Source of the DNA: an uncultured Woeseia sp.
GTDB taxonomy: Bacteria > Pseudomonadota > Gammaproteobacteria > Steroidobacterales > Woeseiaceae
Direction of reading: 5' to 3'
Assembly: GCA_913031125.1 (NCBI GenBank)
Contig: CAJWFK010000009.1
Span: 20,779-84,778, forward strand
DNA length: 64,000 nucleotides
The notes under the pieces: generated by a model
Told to the model about the DNA's origin: nothing
Databases searched by the model: none
What the model saw: the letters and a program-made list of their open reading frames with translations, nothing else
Made by a program: the position numbers and the translations under genes
Shown: positions 18,325 through 27,849 of the stretch, piece by piece
Position numbering within the stretch: the first letter of the stretch is position 1
Layout: every line of letters starts with the position of its first letter

Positions 18325-18816
18325 ATGGAAACTATTGGTACACGAGTGGGAGAAGGAATAGTCCTGTCCGATTGGATCGATATCAATCAGCATATGAATG
18401 TTGCTTATTATGTGCTTGCTTTCGATTTGGCGATTGATGACTTATGGGCGACATTCGGAATTAGTGAAGATTATATTGAGAAGACTAGAAGCTCGACCTT
18501 CGGTGTAGAGTGCCACGTTAGCTATTTGCAGGAATTACACCAGGACGATAAGTACATTGTCACACAACAGATTCTGGCGTATGACGAAAAGCGTATTCAC
18601 CATTTCCAACGTCTTTATCATGCTGAAAAATATTTTCTTTCAGCAACTGCCGAGTGGATGAATTTGCATGTTGACCTTGACGCACGGCGGGTAACTCCGT
18701 GGCCTTCAGAAATTCTGGAGCGCATTGGTGAGTTTTGTGATGCTCAAGCTGGGCAAATAAAGCCTGCCGAAGTGGGTAGGCAGATGATGATCCGACGACC
18801 GATTTACCAATTGTAA
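18325..18816 (+). CDS. Hotdog-fold acyl-CoA thioesterase
   Basis: The 163-residue protein has the 4-hydroxybenzoyl-CoA thioesterase/YbgC-type hotdog pattern: [18 protein letters not shown] with the Asp-...-HMN active segment, then [14 protein letters not shown] and a QRLYHAE strand. The family hydrolyses acyl-CoA thioesters in the cytoplasm. It is placed between acetoacetyl-CoA synthetase and glycerol kinase with gaps of 5 and 13 bases, so the three probably form one transcript. The substrate is unknown; a short or branched acyl-CoA is plausible from the context. Confidence 0.85.
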   Translation: METIGTRVGEGIVLSDWIDINQHMNVAYYVLAFDLAIDDLWATFGISEDYIEKTRSSTFGVECHVSYLQELHQDDKYIVTQQILAYDEKRIHHFQRLYHAEKYFLSATAEWMNLHVDLDARRVTPWPSEILERIGEFCDAQAGQIKPAEVGRQMMIRRPIYQL

Positions 18817-18829
18817 TGGGGCTAGGCTT

Positions 18830-20311
18830 TTGGATACTGATAAAAGTTACATAATTGCAATCGATCAAGGCACTAGTAGCAGTCGTGCAGTGGTATACGA
18901 GAAAACCGGACACATGGTGTCGAGTGCCCAGCAAGAGTTTCCTCAAAGGTACCCTAAACCCGGTTGGGTCGAGCACGATCCGGAAGCTATTTGGGAATCT
19001 GTTATTTCGGTCACTCGTCGCGCAATCGAGAAGGCCGGAGAAATTGATTTCGCTGCTATTGGCATTACGAATCAGCGGGAAACTACATTAATTTGGGATC
19101 GTGGAACCGGGCAATGTGTTTATAAGGCAATCGTTTGGCAGGATCGCCGTACCGCAGATTTCTGCGAGCAGCTGAAGAATCAAAACGAAGAACAAGACGT
19201 GATTGACAAAACAGGACTCCGTCTAGATCCATATTTTTCAGCTACAAAGATTGCCTGGATTTTGGATAACATCGACGGGGTCCGACAACGTGCAGAAGCG
19301 GGAGAATTAGCATTTGGCACGGTCGATTCTTTTATCCTATGGCGATTGACTGGCGGTAAAGTGCACGCTACGGATGCGACCAATGCGTCAAGAACAGCGC
19401 TGTTTAATATCCATACTCAACGGTGGGACCCTCAGCTACTCAAGCTTTTTAATATTCCAGAGAGCCTTTTACCGGAAGTCAAAGATTCCGCATCCGATTA
19501 TGGTGTCACTGACGCATCTGTTATTGGATCCTCAATTCCCATCTGTGGTATGGCGGGCGATCAGCAGGCCGCGCTTATAGGCCAGGCAGGTTTTTCCCCC
19601 GGAATGACTAAAAGTACTTACGGGACCGGTTGTTTTGTTATTTCAAATACCGGAGCGGAGGCTCTTAAGTCGAAAAACAATCTGCTTACTACCGTCGCAT
19701 ATCGGTTGGACGGCAGCACTACTTACGGTATTGAAGGTAGTATCTTTGTTGCCGGCGCTGCATTGCAGTGGTTGCGTGATGAGCTAAAGATTATTAATGC
19801 GGCTCCGGAGTCTGAAAAAATAGCCGAATCCACGGGTATTGTAGATCATCTGCATGTCGTCCCTGCGTTTGCAGGACTTGGGGCACCGTACTGGGATCCG
19901 AAAGCTCGTGCAGCAATTCTCGGGTTGTCGCGTGACTCTGGTATAAACGAAATAGTTACAGCGACGCTACAAGCAGTAGCGTTCCAGACATGCGATTTAT
20001 TCGCGGCCATGGCTGAAGATGGTATTGTGCCGAGCGTGATACGCGTTGATGGTGGTATGGTCGCTAACGACTGGTTTCTTACATTCTTAGCTGACATTTT
20101 GGGCTTGCCAGTAGAGCGACCGACAAGTCTGGAATCGACAGCACTTGGTGCGGCTTACCTTGCTGGTTTGCAGAGCGGTGTTTTTGCTTCTATTGACGAA
20201 ATTTCCGCCCTCTGGTCTAGCGAGACTACTTTTGAGCCGTGTATGCCGGCGTCCAAAAGGGATGCTCTCTATGTTGGATGGAAAGGAGCTGTTGCTAAGG
20301 TGCTTAGCTAA
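18830..20311 (+). CDS. glpK: Glycerol kinase
   Basis: This 493-residue FGGY-family kinase phosphorylates glycerol to sn-glycerol 3-phosphate. The phosphate loop [18 protein letters not shown] is near residues 10-27, with conserved GITNQRET and WQDRRT, and the C-terminal [12 protein letters not shown]. Length is normal. The start is TTG 18830, with GGGG about 11 bases upstream; any later ATG would remove the phosphate loop. No glpF or glpD is adjacent. It overlaps the convergent dgkA by 4 bases at the 3-prime end. Confidence 0.95.
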   Translation: MDTDKSYIIAIDQGTSSSRAVVYEKTGHMVSSAQQEFPQRYPKPGWVEHDPEAIWESVISVTRRAIEKAGEIDFAAIGITNQRETTLIWDRGTGQCVYKAIVWQDRRTADFCEQLKNQNEEQDVIDKTGLRLDPYFSATKIAWILDNIDGVRQRAEAGELAFGTVDSFILWRLTGGKVHATDATNASRTALFNIHTQRWDPQLLKLFNIPESLLPEVKDSASDYGVTDASVIGSSIPICGMAGDQQAALIGQAGFSPGMTKSTYGTGCFVISNTGAEALKSKNNLLTTVAYRLDGSTTYGIEGSIFVAGAALQWLRDELKIINAAPESEKIAESTGIVDHLHVVPAFAGLGAPYWDPKARAAILGLSRDSGINEIVTATLQAVAFQTCDLFAAMAEDGIVPSVIRVDGGMVANDWFLTFLADILGLPVERPTSLESTALGAAYLAGLQSGVFASIDEISALWSSETTFEPCMPASKRDALYVGWKGAVAKVLS

Positions 20312-20685
20312 CCAAGAAAAATGTTCTTGTAGGCGATTGTTGACCATACGCTTACGACGACTACGAGGCTTAAAAAAACTGCTGCGGCACCCATGTCCTT
20401 TGCGCCCCCTGCCAATTTGTGTTGCTCATCACTAATTCTATCTACGGTGGCTTCAACAGCAGAATTTAATAACTCAACGATAAGTACTAGGAGGAGCGAT
20501 AGGACCAGCATTAGTTTCTCTAAATAGTTATCACCCAGCCAGATTGCAAGTGGCAATAAAATAACTATGAGCGCTATTTCTTGCCTGAATGCGGATTCGT
20601 GGCGCCATGCATAGTACAGTCCTTGCGCGGAACAGTGTGTAGCAAGGATAATTCTTTTAATTCCCGTGTTACCTGGCTTGCCCAT
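20308..20685 (-). CDS. dgkA: Diacylglycerol kinase
   Basis: This is a small integral membrane kinase of 125 residues (E. coli DgkA has 122). It recycles diacylglycerol to phosphatidate in the inner membrane. It has three hydrophobic segments ([55 protein letters not shown]). The active-site signatures EAFRQE-like [23 protein letters not shown] and [13 protein letters not shown] are present. It is convergent with glpK, overlapping by 4 bases, and is followed at its own 5-prime side by 127 bases containing no other gene. Confidence 0.95.
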   Translation of the reverse strand: MGKPGNTGIKRIILATHCSAQGLYYAWRHESAFRQEIALIVILLPLAIWLGDNYLEKLMLVLSLLLVLIVELLNSAVEATVDRISDEQHKLAGGAKDMGAAAVFLSLVVVVSVWSTIAYKNIFLG

Positions 20686-20812
20686 GCCCTTTCTCCCCCT
20701 GAGGTCAGACTATCTGTGTAACAAGCGATGCGCTGATTTTTATAGCGGATCAAAATTGGTGAGTATTATTTTACATCGCTTTTACAACGGTGCAGTGACA
20801 GCGCGTTCGATT

Positions 20813-22159
20813 TCAGTCCACAATGGGTAATGAGATCGTTACCACTAGACCGGCCCTATCACGATTACGAGCTTCAATATGTCCAGTATGAAGTGTGATG
20901 GCTCGATGAGCTATCGCCAGCCCTAAGCCCGCGCCGCCATTGGCATCAGCTTCAGTAGATTGTCGTGTGCGAAAAAAAGGTTCAAAAAGGCGCTCTAAAT
21001 CTTGGGATGGGACACCTGGCCCATCATCTATAATTTCGATTTGTGCGTCCGTTGAGTTCACCGAAGTCCTTATTATTACTTTACTATCAGTAGGACTATG
21101 CTTCACGGCATTACGCACAATATTCTCCACAGCACCTAACATCGCGCCTCTGAAGCCCATTATACTTGCATTAATAGTACTTGATTTGACTACAACTCGG
21201 TCTTGTTTCCATTCGAAATTCACGTTCTCAGCAACCTCGCTAACGATGTCGTCCAAATCGATTTCTTCTGGATTGATCTGTGAGTCTGCTTCTAATTTTG
21301 TATAACTAAGAATTTGCCCAATCAGTGAATCAAGCCTTTCGGCCTCCTGATCTAATCTATCGAATTCTGTCATTTCACCAGTTTTTCGTCTGGCTAGTTC
21401 TACGGCAACACGCATACGTGCGAGTGGTGATCTAAGTTCATGTGAGATATTTCCTAACAACTCAATCATTTGTATTGCAGCACGTTCGAGTTTGTCAGCC
21501 ATAGCGTCGAAATCCCTGCCTAGCATGCCAAGTTCGTCACGCCGTTTGCCAACAGATTTTTCGACACGGGCATCAAGGTTCCCTTCAGCTAATGAAAGGG
21601 TGGCATATCGTAATTTACGAACCGGACGGCTGAATGCAGAGGCGAGCCCGTAGGAGACCGACCCACTAATTAATACCGCAAAAATTAGCAGAAGAACACG
21701 GATGTCCTGGTTTGCCCAGAATGCCTCTGGGGAGACAAGGAACGTAAATACTTCTCCACTTGGTGCTTGTAATTGGGGCAGGAAAAGGGAAAGTCTATTG
21801 TTCTGTATTTCTTTGGTATTAGATCGACGCAGTTCATCGGCTCGACCACCCAATCGTTGGTATATTCTTTCGAGGGTGAATGGAATACGTCTTCCTGATA
21901 TATCTTTACCCTGATCATCAAGAATAAAGATCATCACTCCGTCATCCCTTGGCGTTCCATCTCGCCATTTAAGTAATGCTGCGCGTCCACCAGTCTCCAG
22001 TGCCTTTGCTGCTATTTTCATGGAGTCGCCAACTTCAAAGTCTTCAATGGTTTTCTGTAGTTGCTCTCCATACAGAAAACCAATAAGAGCTGCGGCCCCA
22101 ATCATTAGTGCGATCACTAGAAAGAAAGACAGAAAAAATTTTAGGAACAGACTTCTCAT
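20813..22159 (-). CDS. Sensor histidine kinase (CpxA-like)
   Basis: The 448-residue inner-membrane sensor has TM1 at about residues 4-28 and TM2 at about 148-172, bounding a periplasmic sensor domain of about 120 residues. A HAMP domain (SRPVRKLRYATLSLAEGN) follows, then the dimerisation/phosphoacceptor helix with GNISHELRSPLARMRVA. The ATPase domain carries N-box ENIVRNAVKHSP, G1 DDGPGVP and G2 GGAGLGLAIA, so all catalytic motifs are intact. It lies 10 bases after the response regulator gene, as a standard pair. The layout and H-box resemble CpxA, an envelope stress sensor; the actual signal is unknown. Confidence 0.93.
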   Translation of the reverse strand: MRSLFLKFFLSFFLVIALMIGAAALIGFLYGEQLQKTIEDFEVGDSMKIAAKALETGGRAALLKWRDGTPRDDGVMIFILDDQGKDISGRRIPFTLERIYQRLGGRADELRRSNTKEIQNNRLSLFLPQLQAPSGEVFTFLVSPEAFWANQDIRVLLLIFAVLISGSVSYGLASAFSRPVRKLRYATLSLAEGNLDARVEKSVGKRRDELGMLGRDFDAMADKLERAAIQMIELLGNISHELRSPLARMRVAVELARRKTGEMTEFDRLDQEAERLDSLIGQILSYTKLEADSQINPEEIDLDDIVSEVAENVNFEWKQDRVVVKSSTINASIMGFRGAMLGAVENIVRNAVKHSPTDSKVIIRTSVNSTDAQIEIIDDGPGVPSQDLERLFEPFFRTRQSTEADANGGAGLGLAIAHRAITLHTGHIEARNRDRAGLVVTISLPIVD

Positions 22160-22169
22160 GGCTATATTG

Positions 22170-22871
22170 TTAGGTTCCCGGAACCAACAGGTAACCTATA
22201 CCTCTCTGATTCTGGATCGTCTCATTTTGGTTCCCGCCTTTTTCGAGTTTGCCTCGCAGGTTACTTATGTGAGTATCAACGCTCCGATCATAGGGTAGAA
22301 GGCGGCGGCCTAAAGCACGTTCACTTAGGTATTCTTTGTTAACTACTTTTCCAGGCGTTTCTAACAAACATTTTAGAATTTCGTACTCTGTTCCGGTTAA
22401 TCGCAGTTCATTGTTACTGACCATTGCCTTGCGAGTGCGGGTATCAAGAGTAATTTGGCCGAGTTCAAGTACTTTGTCTTCTTCTGGCTGTTGTTGGGAT
22501 CTCCTTAAAATCGCCTTGATTCTTGCGATAAGTTCGCGAGGGTTAAAGGGTTTTGGTAAGTAGTCATCGGCGCCAAACTCAAGGCCAATAATTCTATCGA
22601 CATCATCGCCACGTGCCGTTAGCATGATTACGGGCACATTGCTTGTTTGCCGGATGCTTTTCAGTACATCCAGGCCACTCATCCCAGGCATCATGATGTC
22701 GAGAATTAGCAGATCAAAATTGTTAGCTTTAAAGGCGATTAGTCCGCTTTCCCCGCTATTGGCCACAGTAACTTTTAGGTGGTCACCGGCCAGATAATCG
22801 GAAACCATTGCCCCAAGGTCTCGATCATCATCAATCATTAATATATCTGCAGTTGTGCGGCCGTTATCCAT
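22170..22871 (-). CDS. Response regulator, OmpR/CpxR family
   Basis: The 233-residue regulator has a receiver domain (ILMIDDDRDLG acidic pocket, phospho-Asp in LLILDIMMPG, VIMLTARGDD, and Lys in DYLPKPFNPREL) followed by an OmpR-type winged helix (LRLTGTEYEILKCLLE, then RSVDTHISNLRGKLE). ATG 22871 (MDNGRT) is used: the frame continues to 23012, but the extra 47 residues do not look family-like. It is first in the operon with the histidine kinase. It is divergent from the large membrane-complex cluster starting at 23250, so it might control that cluster (inference from position only). Confidence 0.93.
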   Translation of the reverse strand: MDNGRTTADILMIDDDRDLGAMVSDYLAGDHLKVTVANSGESGLIAFKANNFDLLILDIMMPGMSGLDVLKSIRQTSNVPVIMLTARGDDVDRIIGLEFGADDYLPKPFNPRELIARIKAILRRSQQQPEEDKVLELGQITLDTRTRKAMVSNNELRLTGTEYEILKCLLETPGKVVNKEYLSERALGRRLLPYDRSVDTHISNLRGKLEKGGNQNETIQNQRGIGYLLVPGT

Positions 22872-23249
22872 CTCGTCAACTTTGATGCTACTTAGCCCCC
22901 TGAATAATCTGCTATAAATAGTCTGAGTAGTGTAACGCCACAATTTTAACACTTGACAATTCTTGGCAATATCCGTGCTTGGCCTAGCGCTTGTTTCAGT
23001 GTGAGTAGGCAATAAATATTTGTGCTACCAGTAGTCATCTTTTCACGTTTTTAAACGTTAAAACCAGTATGTAAATTGATTGCGTATGAGGACTGTGAGT
23101 ATTATGGTCTTAGTTAACTTTAAGGTTTAATTAATAAATTAATAAATTACTAGAGAATAGCTATTTAACCTTATGAAAAAAAAGTAATAAGTAAATTTAA
23201 TATAGTCGAGAATTAATTGGGTTAGATATTTATTAAGGGCAGTAAAACG
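22872..23249. promoter_or_regulatory. 378-base divergent intergenic region, very A+T-rich on its right half
   Basis: The region lies between the start of the response regulator (minus strand) and the start of the membrane-complex cluster (plus strand), so it must hold both promoters. From about 23090 to 23230 it is strongly A+T-rich with short repeats of AATTAATAAATT. The plus-strand gene has the ribosome site AAGGGCAG 7 bases before its ATG. No tRNA, small ORF or clear operator was recognised. Confidence 0.5.
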
Positions 23250-24227
23250 ATGAATTCAATCAGCCGACAGGCCATAGTTATACGTAAGTCTATTAATGTT
23301 TTCTTGGCATTGCTGGTTTTATTTGTGCTGGGTGCATGTGCTGTTAGTTACACTGGCTCCACTGGCATGAGTGGTGGCGGGATGAGCATTCCTGGCGGTG
23401 GTTCTTCTGGCGGTGGTTCTTCTGGCGGTGGTTCTTCTGGCGGTGGTTCTTCCGGTGGAGGCATGTCCGGTGGAGGCATGTCCGGTGGAGGCATGTCCGG
23501 TGGTGGTTCTTCCGGTGGTGGTTCTTCCGGGGGTGGCATGTCCGGTGGTGGTTCTTCCGGTGGTGGTTCTTCCGGTGGTGGTTCTTCCGGTGGTGGCATG
23601 TCCGGTGGTGGTTCTGGCGGTAATGGTGGCGGACAGATTCGTGGTGTCAGTGGAGCCGTGCCAGGTATGGGTGGAATAGGTGATGTCGGTGCCGACGGCA
23701 TGGGGGGTAATCCAGGCAATATGGACTGCGAGCCGGGTGGAACTGGCGGTTGGGGTGGCCCTGACGAGGAATGCGAAGGTGGTATAGGACAATATCCCTC
23801 GGAAAGTCAGGCTGAACGCAGAGAGCGTCTTGAAGGCGAACTAGATAAGTCAGTTGGGGACTTTGATGAGGTTATTGCCGATGAGCAACGAGAGATTTCC
23901 ACTGTTGGCAGAAATACTGAAGGATTTGGTGGGGGTCAGGGCGGAGCTGGCAGCGGACAAGTTGGACTTGGCAAACAGGCAGGTGGGGGTAGTGGTGTAG
24001 CTGGCGGTACTGGTGCGATTGAGGGCCCGCAGGAGGATAGAGAAGCGTCAGTCGGAGGACTGACCGAAGAGGAAATAAAGGCGCGTACACCCGACGACAT
24101 CCCAGATCTGGTTAGTGAAGATATTGTTTCTAGGCAGCTCCGCGAAGCGGCGCTTTCCGAGGAAGACCCAGTTCTCCGGGAGAGATTATGGCAGGAATAC
24201 AGGATGTATAACGACTTGGGTGAATAG
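23250..24227 (+). CDS. Gly/Ser/Met pentapeptide-repeat lipoprotein, first gene of the kinase/VWA cluster
   Basis: This 325-residue protein is a predicted lipoprotein: hydrophobic FLALLVLFVLGAC with lipobox LGAC at about residues 27-30. Residues 49-118 are 14 pentapeptides GGGSS or GGGMS, a flexible linker of unusual purity. A second glycine-rich stretch follows (GFGGGQGGAGSG). The charged C-terminal domain (DIPDLVSEDIVSRQLREAAL, then a WQEYRMY motif) looks folded and is probably the functional end. The protein could span part of the periplasm from an anchored N-terminus. No function is known to me. It begins the run of same-strand genes up to 34898. Confidence 0.75.
   Translation: MNSISRQAIVIRKSINVFLALLVLFVLGACAVSYTGSTGMSGGGMSIPGGGSSGGGSSGGGSSGGGSSGGGMSGGGMSGGGMSGGGSSGGGSSGGGMSGGGSSGGGSSGGGSSGGGMSGGGSGGNGGGQIRGVSGAVPGMGGIGDVGADGMGGNPGNMDCEPGGTGGWGGPDEECEGGIGQYPSESQAERRERLEGELDKSVGDFDEVIADEQREISTVGRNTEGFGGGQGGAGSGQVGLGKQAGGGSGVAGGTGAIEGPQEDREASVGGLTEEEIKARTPDDIPDLVSEDIVSRQLREAALSEEDPVLRERLWQEYRMYNDLGE
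23394..23603 (+). repeat. In-frame 15-base tandem repeats (14 units)
   Basis: Fourteen 15-base units encode GGGSS (4), GGGMS (3), GGGSS (2), GGGMS (1), GGGSS (3) and GGGMS (1). Units differ mainly at third positions (GGC or GGT, TCT or TCC) and form blocks of near-identical copies, a sign of recent slippage or unequal recombination. Copy number may vary between strains, and short reads may misassemble this stretch. Confidence 0.9.
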
Positions 24228-24255
24228 GCAAAAGGCAGTACATACTTGAGTAATT

Positions 24256-25497
24256 ATGAATAGATATCCACAACTTACATATTTGATTGTTTTATTTGGG
24301 TTCATCAATGGTGGCTGCACGGTCTCCGAAGTGATTCATGCCGAACAGACCTCACTTGACGTAGCATCGTTAAAAGTGGCGGAAAATCTGTTACTGGATG
24401 TAGGAATACTGAATTTTGACGCCGGTATTCCTGAGGCTAACAATGTTGAGGAAACACAGATATACCCTGAGGTTCGCGAGGCTGAGGCTCGATATTTGCC
24501 GTACCATATAAAAACGACACTGCAGGGCACCGGATTTTGGGGTGCTGTCCGAGTCATACCGGCCATGAATGTCAGGACAGATGTATACGTAAATGGCAGA
24601 ATAGAGGAATCTGATGGGGAATTTGTCTCCCTGACGCTGGCAGTGTTTGATGTGACTGGAACTTTCTGGTTTGAGGAAACGTACTCGATGCAGACCGGAA
24701 TTTCATCGTACGCTGAATATCGTGATCGTACTCAAGACCCTTACCAAAAAGTGTTTAACGATTTTGCGAATGATTTGCATGCATATGTAATTACCCTTGA
24801 TCCAACCACTGTATCCCGCATCAGGGAGATTTCTGAACTGTTGTTCTTTGCGGATATGGCACCCGATGCTTTCGGCGATCATCTCGCGTATGAAAGTAAT
24901 GGCACAATTTCATTGCAGCGATTACCCGCTCAGAATGACCCGATGGTTGATCGCCTGCGTCAAATTCGTGAGCGTGACCGGCTAGTAGTTGATACTCTCA
25001 ATGAACACTATGCGAACTTCTATTACGGTGTTGCGTTGCCCTATGAAGGTTGGCGAAAACTCTCACGTGAGCAGGCGGTTATCTACCGGCAAACTCGAAA
25101 ATCTGCAGTGCAGCGGGCGATTTTGGGCGCAGCAGTTGTGGCAGGTTCCATGAGCGTAGATACGAATAGCTCCAGCTATGGTCGTTATCGTGCTGAACGA
25201 ATAGCGCAATCTGCGGCAATAAACCGGGGTTGGAGAACTATCATGGATGCCTTTAGGCAGTATCAGGGAGCTGAGCTTCATCGCGAGGAAATTAAGGAGT
25301 TGTCGGAGTCTTTCGTTGCTGAAGCAGCTCCTATGGTGGTGCAGGTGGAGGGTGAAACCATGAGACTAACAGGTACGGCTGAGGCACAGTATGAAAGCTG
25401 GCGTAAGCTTTTGAAAGAAATATATAAATCCGACACTGGGTTTGGTGACAGTATACAGATGAGTGACCCTGTGAGGTCACAGCAACCGTCAACTTAA
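24256..25497 (+). CDS. Unrecognised exported protein, probable lipoprotein
   Basis: The 413-residue product has a signal-like N-terminus (YLIVLFGFINGGC), with Cys 21 as a possible lipid site although the lipobox NGGC is non-canonical. The first half is beta-rich: IKTTLQGTGFWGAVRVIP then a VYVNGRIEESDGE strand, resembling lipoproteins that carry a pseudo-nucleoside or LPP20-like fold. The second half is helical, with a tyrosine-rich EHYANFYYGVALPYEGW segment and a short hydrophobic run AILGAAVVAGSM near residue 205-290. I do not recognise the family. It lies 28 bases after the Gly-rich lipoprotein and 15 bases before the kinase, so it is probably an envelope component of the same complex. Confidence 0.65.
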   Translation: MNRYPQLTYLIVLFGFINGGCTVSEVIHAEQTSLDVASLKVAENLLLDVGILNFDAGIPEANNVEETQIYPEVREAEARYLPYHIKTTLQGTGFWGAVRVIPAMNVRTDVYVNGRIEESDGEFVSLTLAVFDVTGTFWFEETYSMQTGISSYAEYRDRTQDPYQKVFNDFANDLHAYVITLDPTTVSRIREISELLFFADMAPDAFGDHLAYESNGTISLQRLPAQNDPMVDRLRQIRERDRLVVDTLNEHYANFYYGVALPYEGWRKLSREQAVIYRQTRKSAVQRAILGAAVVAGSMSVDTNSSSYGRYRAERIAQSAAINRGWRTIMDAFRQYQGAELHREEIKELSESFVAEAAPMVVQVEGETMRLTGTAEAQYESWRKLLKEIYKSDTGFGDSIQMSDPVRSQQPST

Positions 25498-25512
25498 AAT
25501 CAATATTTACCT

Positions 25513-27849
25513 ATGCGAATCCTCAAAGAAGGTGGGCAGCTCGCAGATAGGTACACCCTGCTACGTAACTTAAACGCTGGTGCTGTGCACGAAGTCTGGT
25601 TAGCTTCTGACCGTCTGTCAGACACTCTGTTAGTTTTAAAATGCCTTTCAGCTAATTCCGTAACAAGCCCGAAATATAAGGACATGTTGAGACGAGAGTG
25701 GAGCATTGGAAGTCGGTTAATGCACCCTAGCATTGGTCGTGTTTTTGAGTTTCACGATGATCCGGAGGGAGCATTTTTTAGTCTTCAGTATATTGGAGAA
25801 ACTAATATTGGCGTCTTAGCGGGTGCGGACCCGGCAGAGTTGATGCCTCCTATTGCTCTTATTGTGGATGCGTTACGCTACGCACACGGGAAGGACATAG
25901 TACACCGCGATATTAAGGGTTCTAATATTCTCCTAGATGGCCGGGGTATCCCCTACTTATTGGACTTTGGAGTTGCGTCAGCGCCAGCTAGTGGTGAGAT
26001 ATCTGGCGGAGGGTCACCAGTCGCGATGAGTCCTGAACAACGGGACGGTGGTGTGCCAAGTTCATCCGACGATATCTTCGCACTGGGTATCTTGATACAT
26101 GAGCTGTTGGTAGGCGTTCCACCGAGTGGTCAACGTAGTAAAGAAATATCCGGGGTTCTTGCAAATGGCAACAAAATGCCGGATGTACTTTCATCCCTCC
26201 TCACAGAAATGCTTGCGGCAGAAGTACCTTGTCGACCCAACGCGGAAATTATCCTAGAAAGATTGATTGATGCTGGATATGTATCAGGGCCTGCACCTAA
26301 ACGCTTTGTTTCTGGGAGTAGGGCTGTTAATGAGGTTTTTGACACCACAGAATCAGTGACAAAATTTAAAAGGTCAGAAACGCCAGCACCGCATCAAACC
26401 GCTGTCACTGAGGAACCAGAGGGAATTCCGGCCAAAGTGCTGTTCAGTGGTTTGGGATTAGGTTTGATTTTGTTAGTGGGCGTGATTTTTGTGCTACCAG
26501 AAATAATAGAGCAGGATTCTGCGGAGCCTAATTTGGCTGGAAAAATTGAGTCCACCGAAGATGTGGACGCCCTGGGAACCTTTAATGGTGTTGATTTGGA
26601 TACTCAAGACAGTTCCTATCTGGTTGGTGTGAAGGCAGCGACCGATGAATCTCTGGGGGATCTGTTATCACAGCTTGAGCGCCTACGTTATCGAGCTATA
26701 GACCGCTGGGGTGGCCAACCTTATCTGGATGCTGTTGATGTGTATAAGCAAGGTGATCAAGCATATATAAGTCGAGATTACTTGCTAGCTGGAGACAGAT
26801 ATCGTCAGGCGAGTGGAATGCTGAGACCGTTTTTTGAACAGATGGAAGCAGTTTTTAAGCAGTCGATGACAGATGGTAACGAAGCGCTAGAACGTGCTGA
26901 TGCGTCAGAGGCCGTGAGGTTATTTGATTTAGCAGTGTCTATAACACCGGGCAATCAGATTGCTGAGGCCAATTTGAAACGAGCTATGAATCTTGATTCA
27001 GTTCTTATACTGATTGACCAAGGTGCGGAGTTTGAGGCGAATTTAGAATTAGATGCGGCAAAACTAGCATTCGAAAAAGCATTAGAAATTGATTCAATGT
27101 GGCAGCCTGCAGCGATCGCGATAGAACGCGTGTCAGATAAAATTAAGGCACTGGCATTTGAGCAACGAATGACAGAAGCTTTTGAAGCACTTGTCAGTGA
27201 AGATTTTGCTACAGCGCGTGCGGCTTTTAATGCTGCAAAAATTCTCTACCCTAATTCTCGTGAGCCGACTGATGGACTTCTGCAACTCGAACAGGAGGAA
27301 CGGCTATCTGATATAAGGCGCCTTGAGAAAGACGTGCAGGCACTCACTTCAATAGAGCAGTGGGAAAACGCTATTAACATATACGAGAACATCCTGCAGA
27401 TAGATCCTAATCTCACCTTTGCTAAGCAGGGACTCGATAAAGCGCGCTCTTACACAGCATTGCATCGTAAATTGAGTGAATACATTAATGATCCAGATCA
27501 ATTAAGTGATGCTACTCACATGGAAGATGCTGGGAAACTTCTTCTTGAGATCGCAATCATTGAAAAAATAGGCAGCCGACTGCAGGGTGAAAAGAATGAG
27601 TTAAGTAGATTGTTAAAACGCGCAGCTACCCCTGTACCGGTGAGGGTTGTATCGGATGGCAGCACTGAGGTATCTGTATACAGGGTAGGTCGTTTTGGAA
27701 CTTTTTCAAATATGGAGTTGCAATTGAGGCCAGGTAATTACGTAGCGATTGGTGTAAGGACGGGATACCGTGACGTTCGCATAGAATTTCGTGTTGTCCC
27801 GGAAATTGATATGCAACCTATCATTGTTAAGTGTGAGGAGGCGATTTGA
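25513..27849 (+). CDS. Transmembrane Ser/Thr protein kinase with periplasmic TPR-like region
   Basis: The 778-residue protein has a Hanks-type kinase domain at about residues 14-275: a degenerate glycine loop (NAGAVHEVW), VAIK-type Lys in LVLKCL, HRDIKGSN near 130, DFG in LLDFGVAS near 150, SPEQ in place of APE, and DDIFALGILIHEL. The catalytic Lys, Asp and Asn are present, so it is probably active. A single membrane helix lies at about 309-331. The outer part holds TPR-like helical repeats (about 385-690) and a beta-rich C-terminal domain ending YVAIGVRTGYRDV, which is PEGA-like. The topology suggests that it senses the periplasm and phosphorylates cytoplasmic targets, perhaps the FHA proteins encoded next (inference). 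Its stop overlaps the next start. Confidence 0.88.
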   Translation: MRILKEGGQLADRYTLLRNLNAGAVHEVWLASDRLSDTLLVLKCLSANSVTSPKYKDMLRREWSIGSRLMHPSIGRVFEFHDDPEGAFFSLQYIGETNIGVLAGADPAELMPPIALIVDALRYAHGKDIVHRDIKGSNILLDGRGIPYLLDFGVASAPASGEISGGGSPVAMSPEQRDGGVPSSSDDIFALGILIHELLVGVPPSGQRSKEISGVLANGNKMPDVLSSLLTEMLAAEVPCRPNAEIILERLIDAGYVSGPAPKRFVSGSRAVNEVFDTTESVTKFKRSETPAPHQTAVTEEPEGIPAKVLFSGLGLGLILLVGVIFVLPEIIEQDSAEPNLAGKIESTEDVDALGTFNGVDLDTQDSSYLVGVKAATDESLGDLLSQLERLRYRAIDRWGGQPYLDAVDVYKQGDQAYISRDYLLAGDRYRQASGMLRPFFEQMEAVFKQSMTDGNEALERADASEAVRLFDLAVSITPGNQIAEANLKRAMNLDSVLILIDQGAEFEANLELDAAKLAFEKALEIDSMWQPAAIAIERVSDKIKALAFEQRMTEAFEALVSEDFATARAAFNAAKILYPNSREPTDGLLQLEQEERLSDIRRLEKDVQALTSIEQWENAINIYENILQIDPNLTFAKQGLDKARSYTALHRKLSEYINDPDQLSDATHMEDAGKLLLEIAIIEKIGSRLQGEKNELSRLLKRAATPVPVRVVSDGSTEVSVYRVGRFGTFSNMELQLRPGNYVAIGVRTGYRDVRIEFRVVPEIDMQPIIVKCEEAI
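27835..27841 (+). promoter_or_regulatory. Strong ribosome binding site that fixes a TTG start
   Basis: GAGGAGG at 27835-27841 lies 4 bases before TTG 27846, inside the last codons of the kinase gene. It is the strongest Shine-Dalgarno sequence of the cluster and supports the TTG start and coupled translation of kinase and PEGA protein. Confidence 0.75.

Noticed and set aside
23394..23603. Repeats considered as CRISPR or intergenic satellite
   Set aside because: Units are 15 bases, in frame and inside a credible lipoprotein gene.
23319..23792. Long antisense open frames (Pro/Glu- and Thr/Ala-rich) opposite the Gly-rich lipoprotein gene
   Set aside because: They arise because the 15-base repeat is free of stops in several frames; they have no ribosome site or folded domain.
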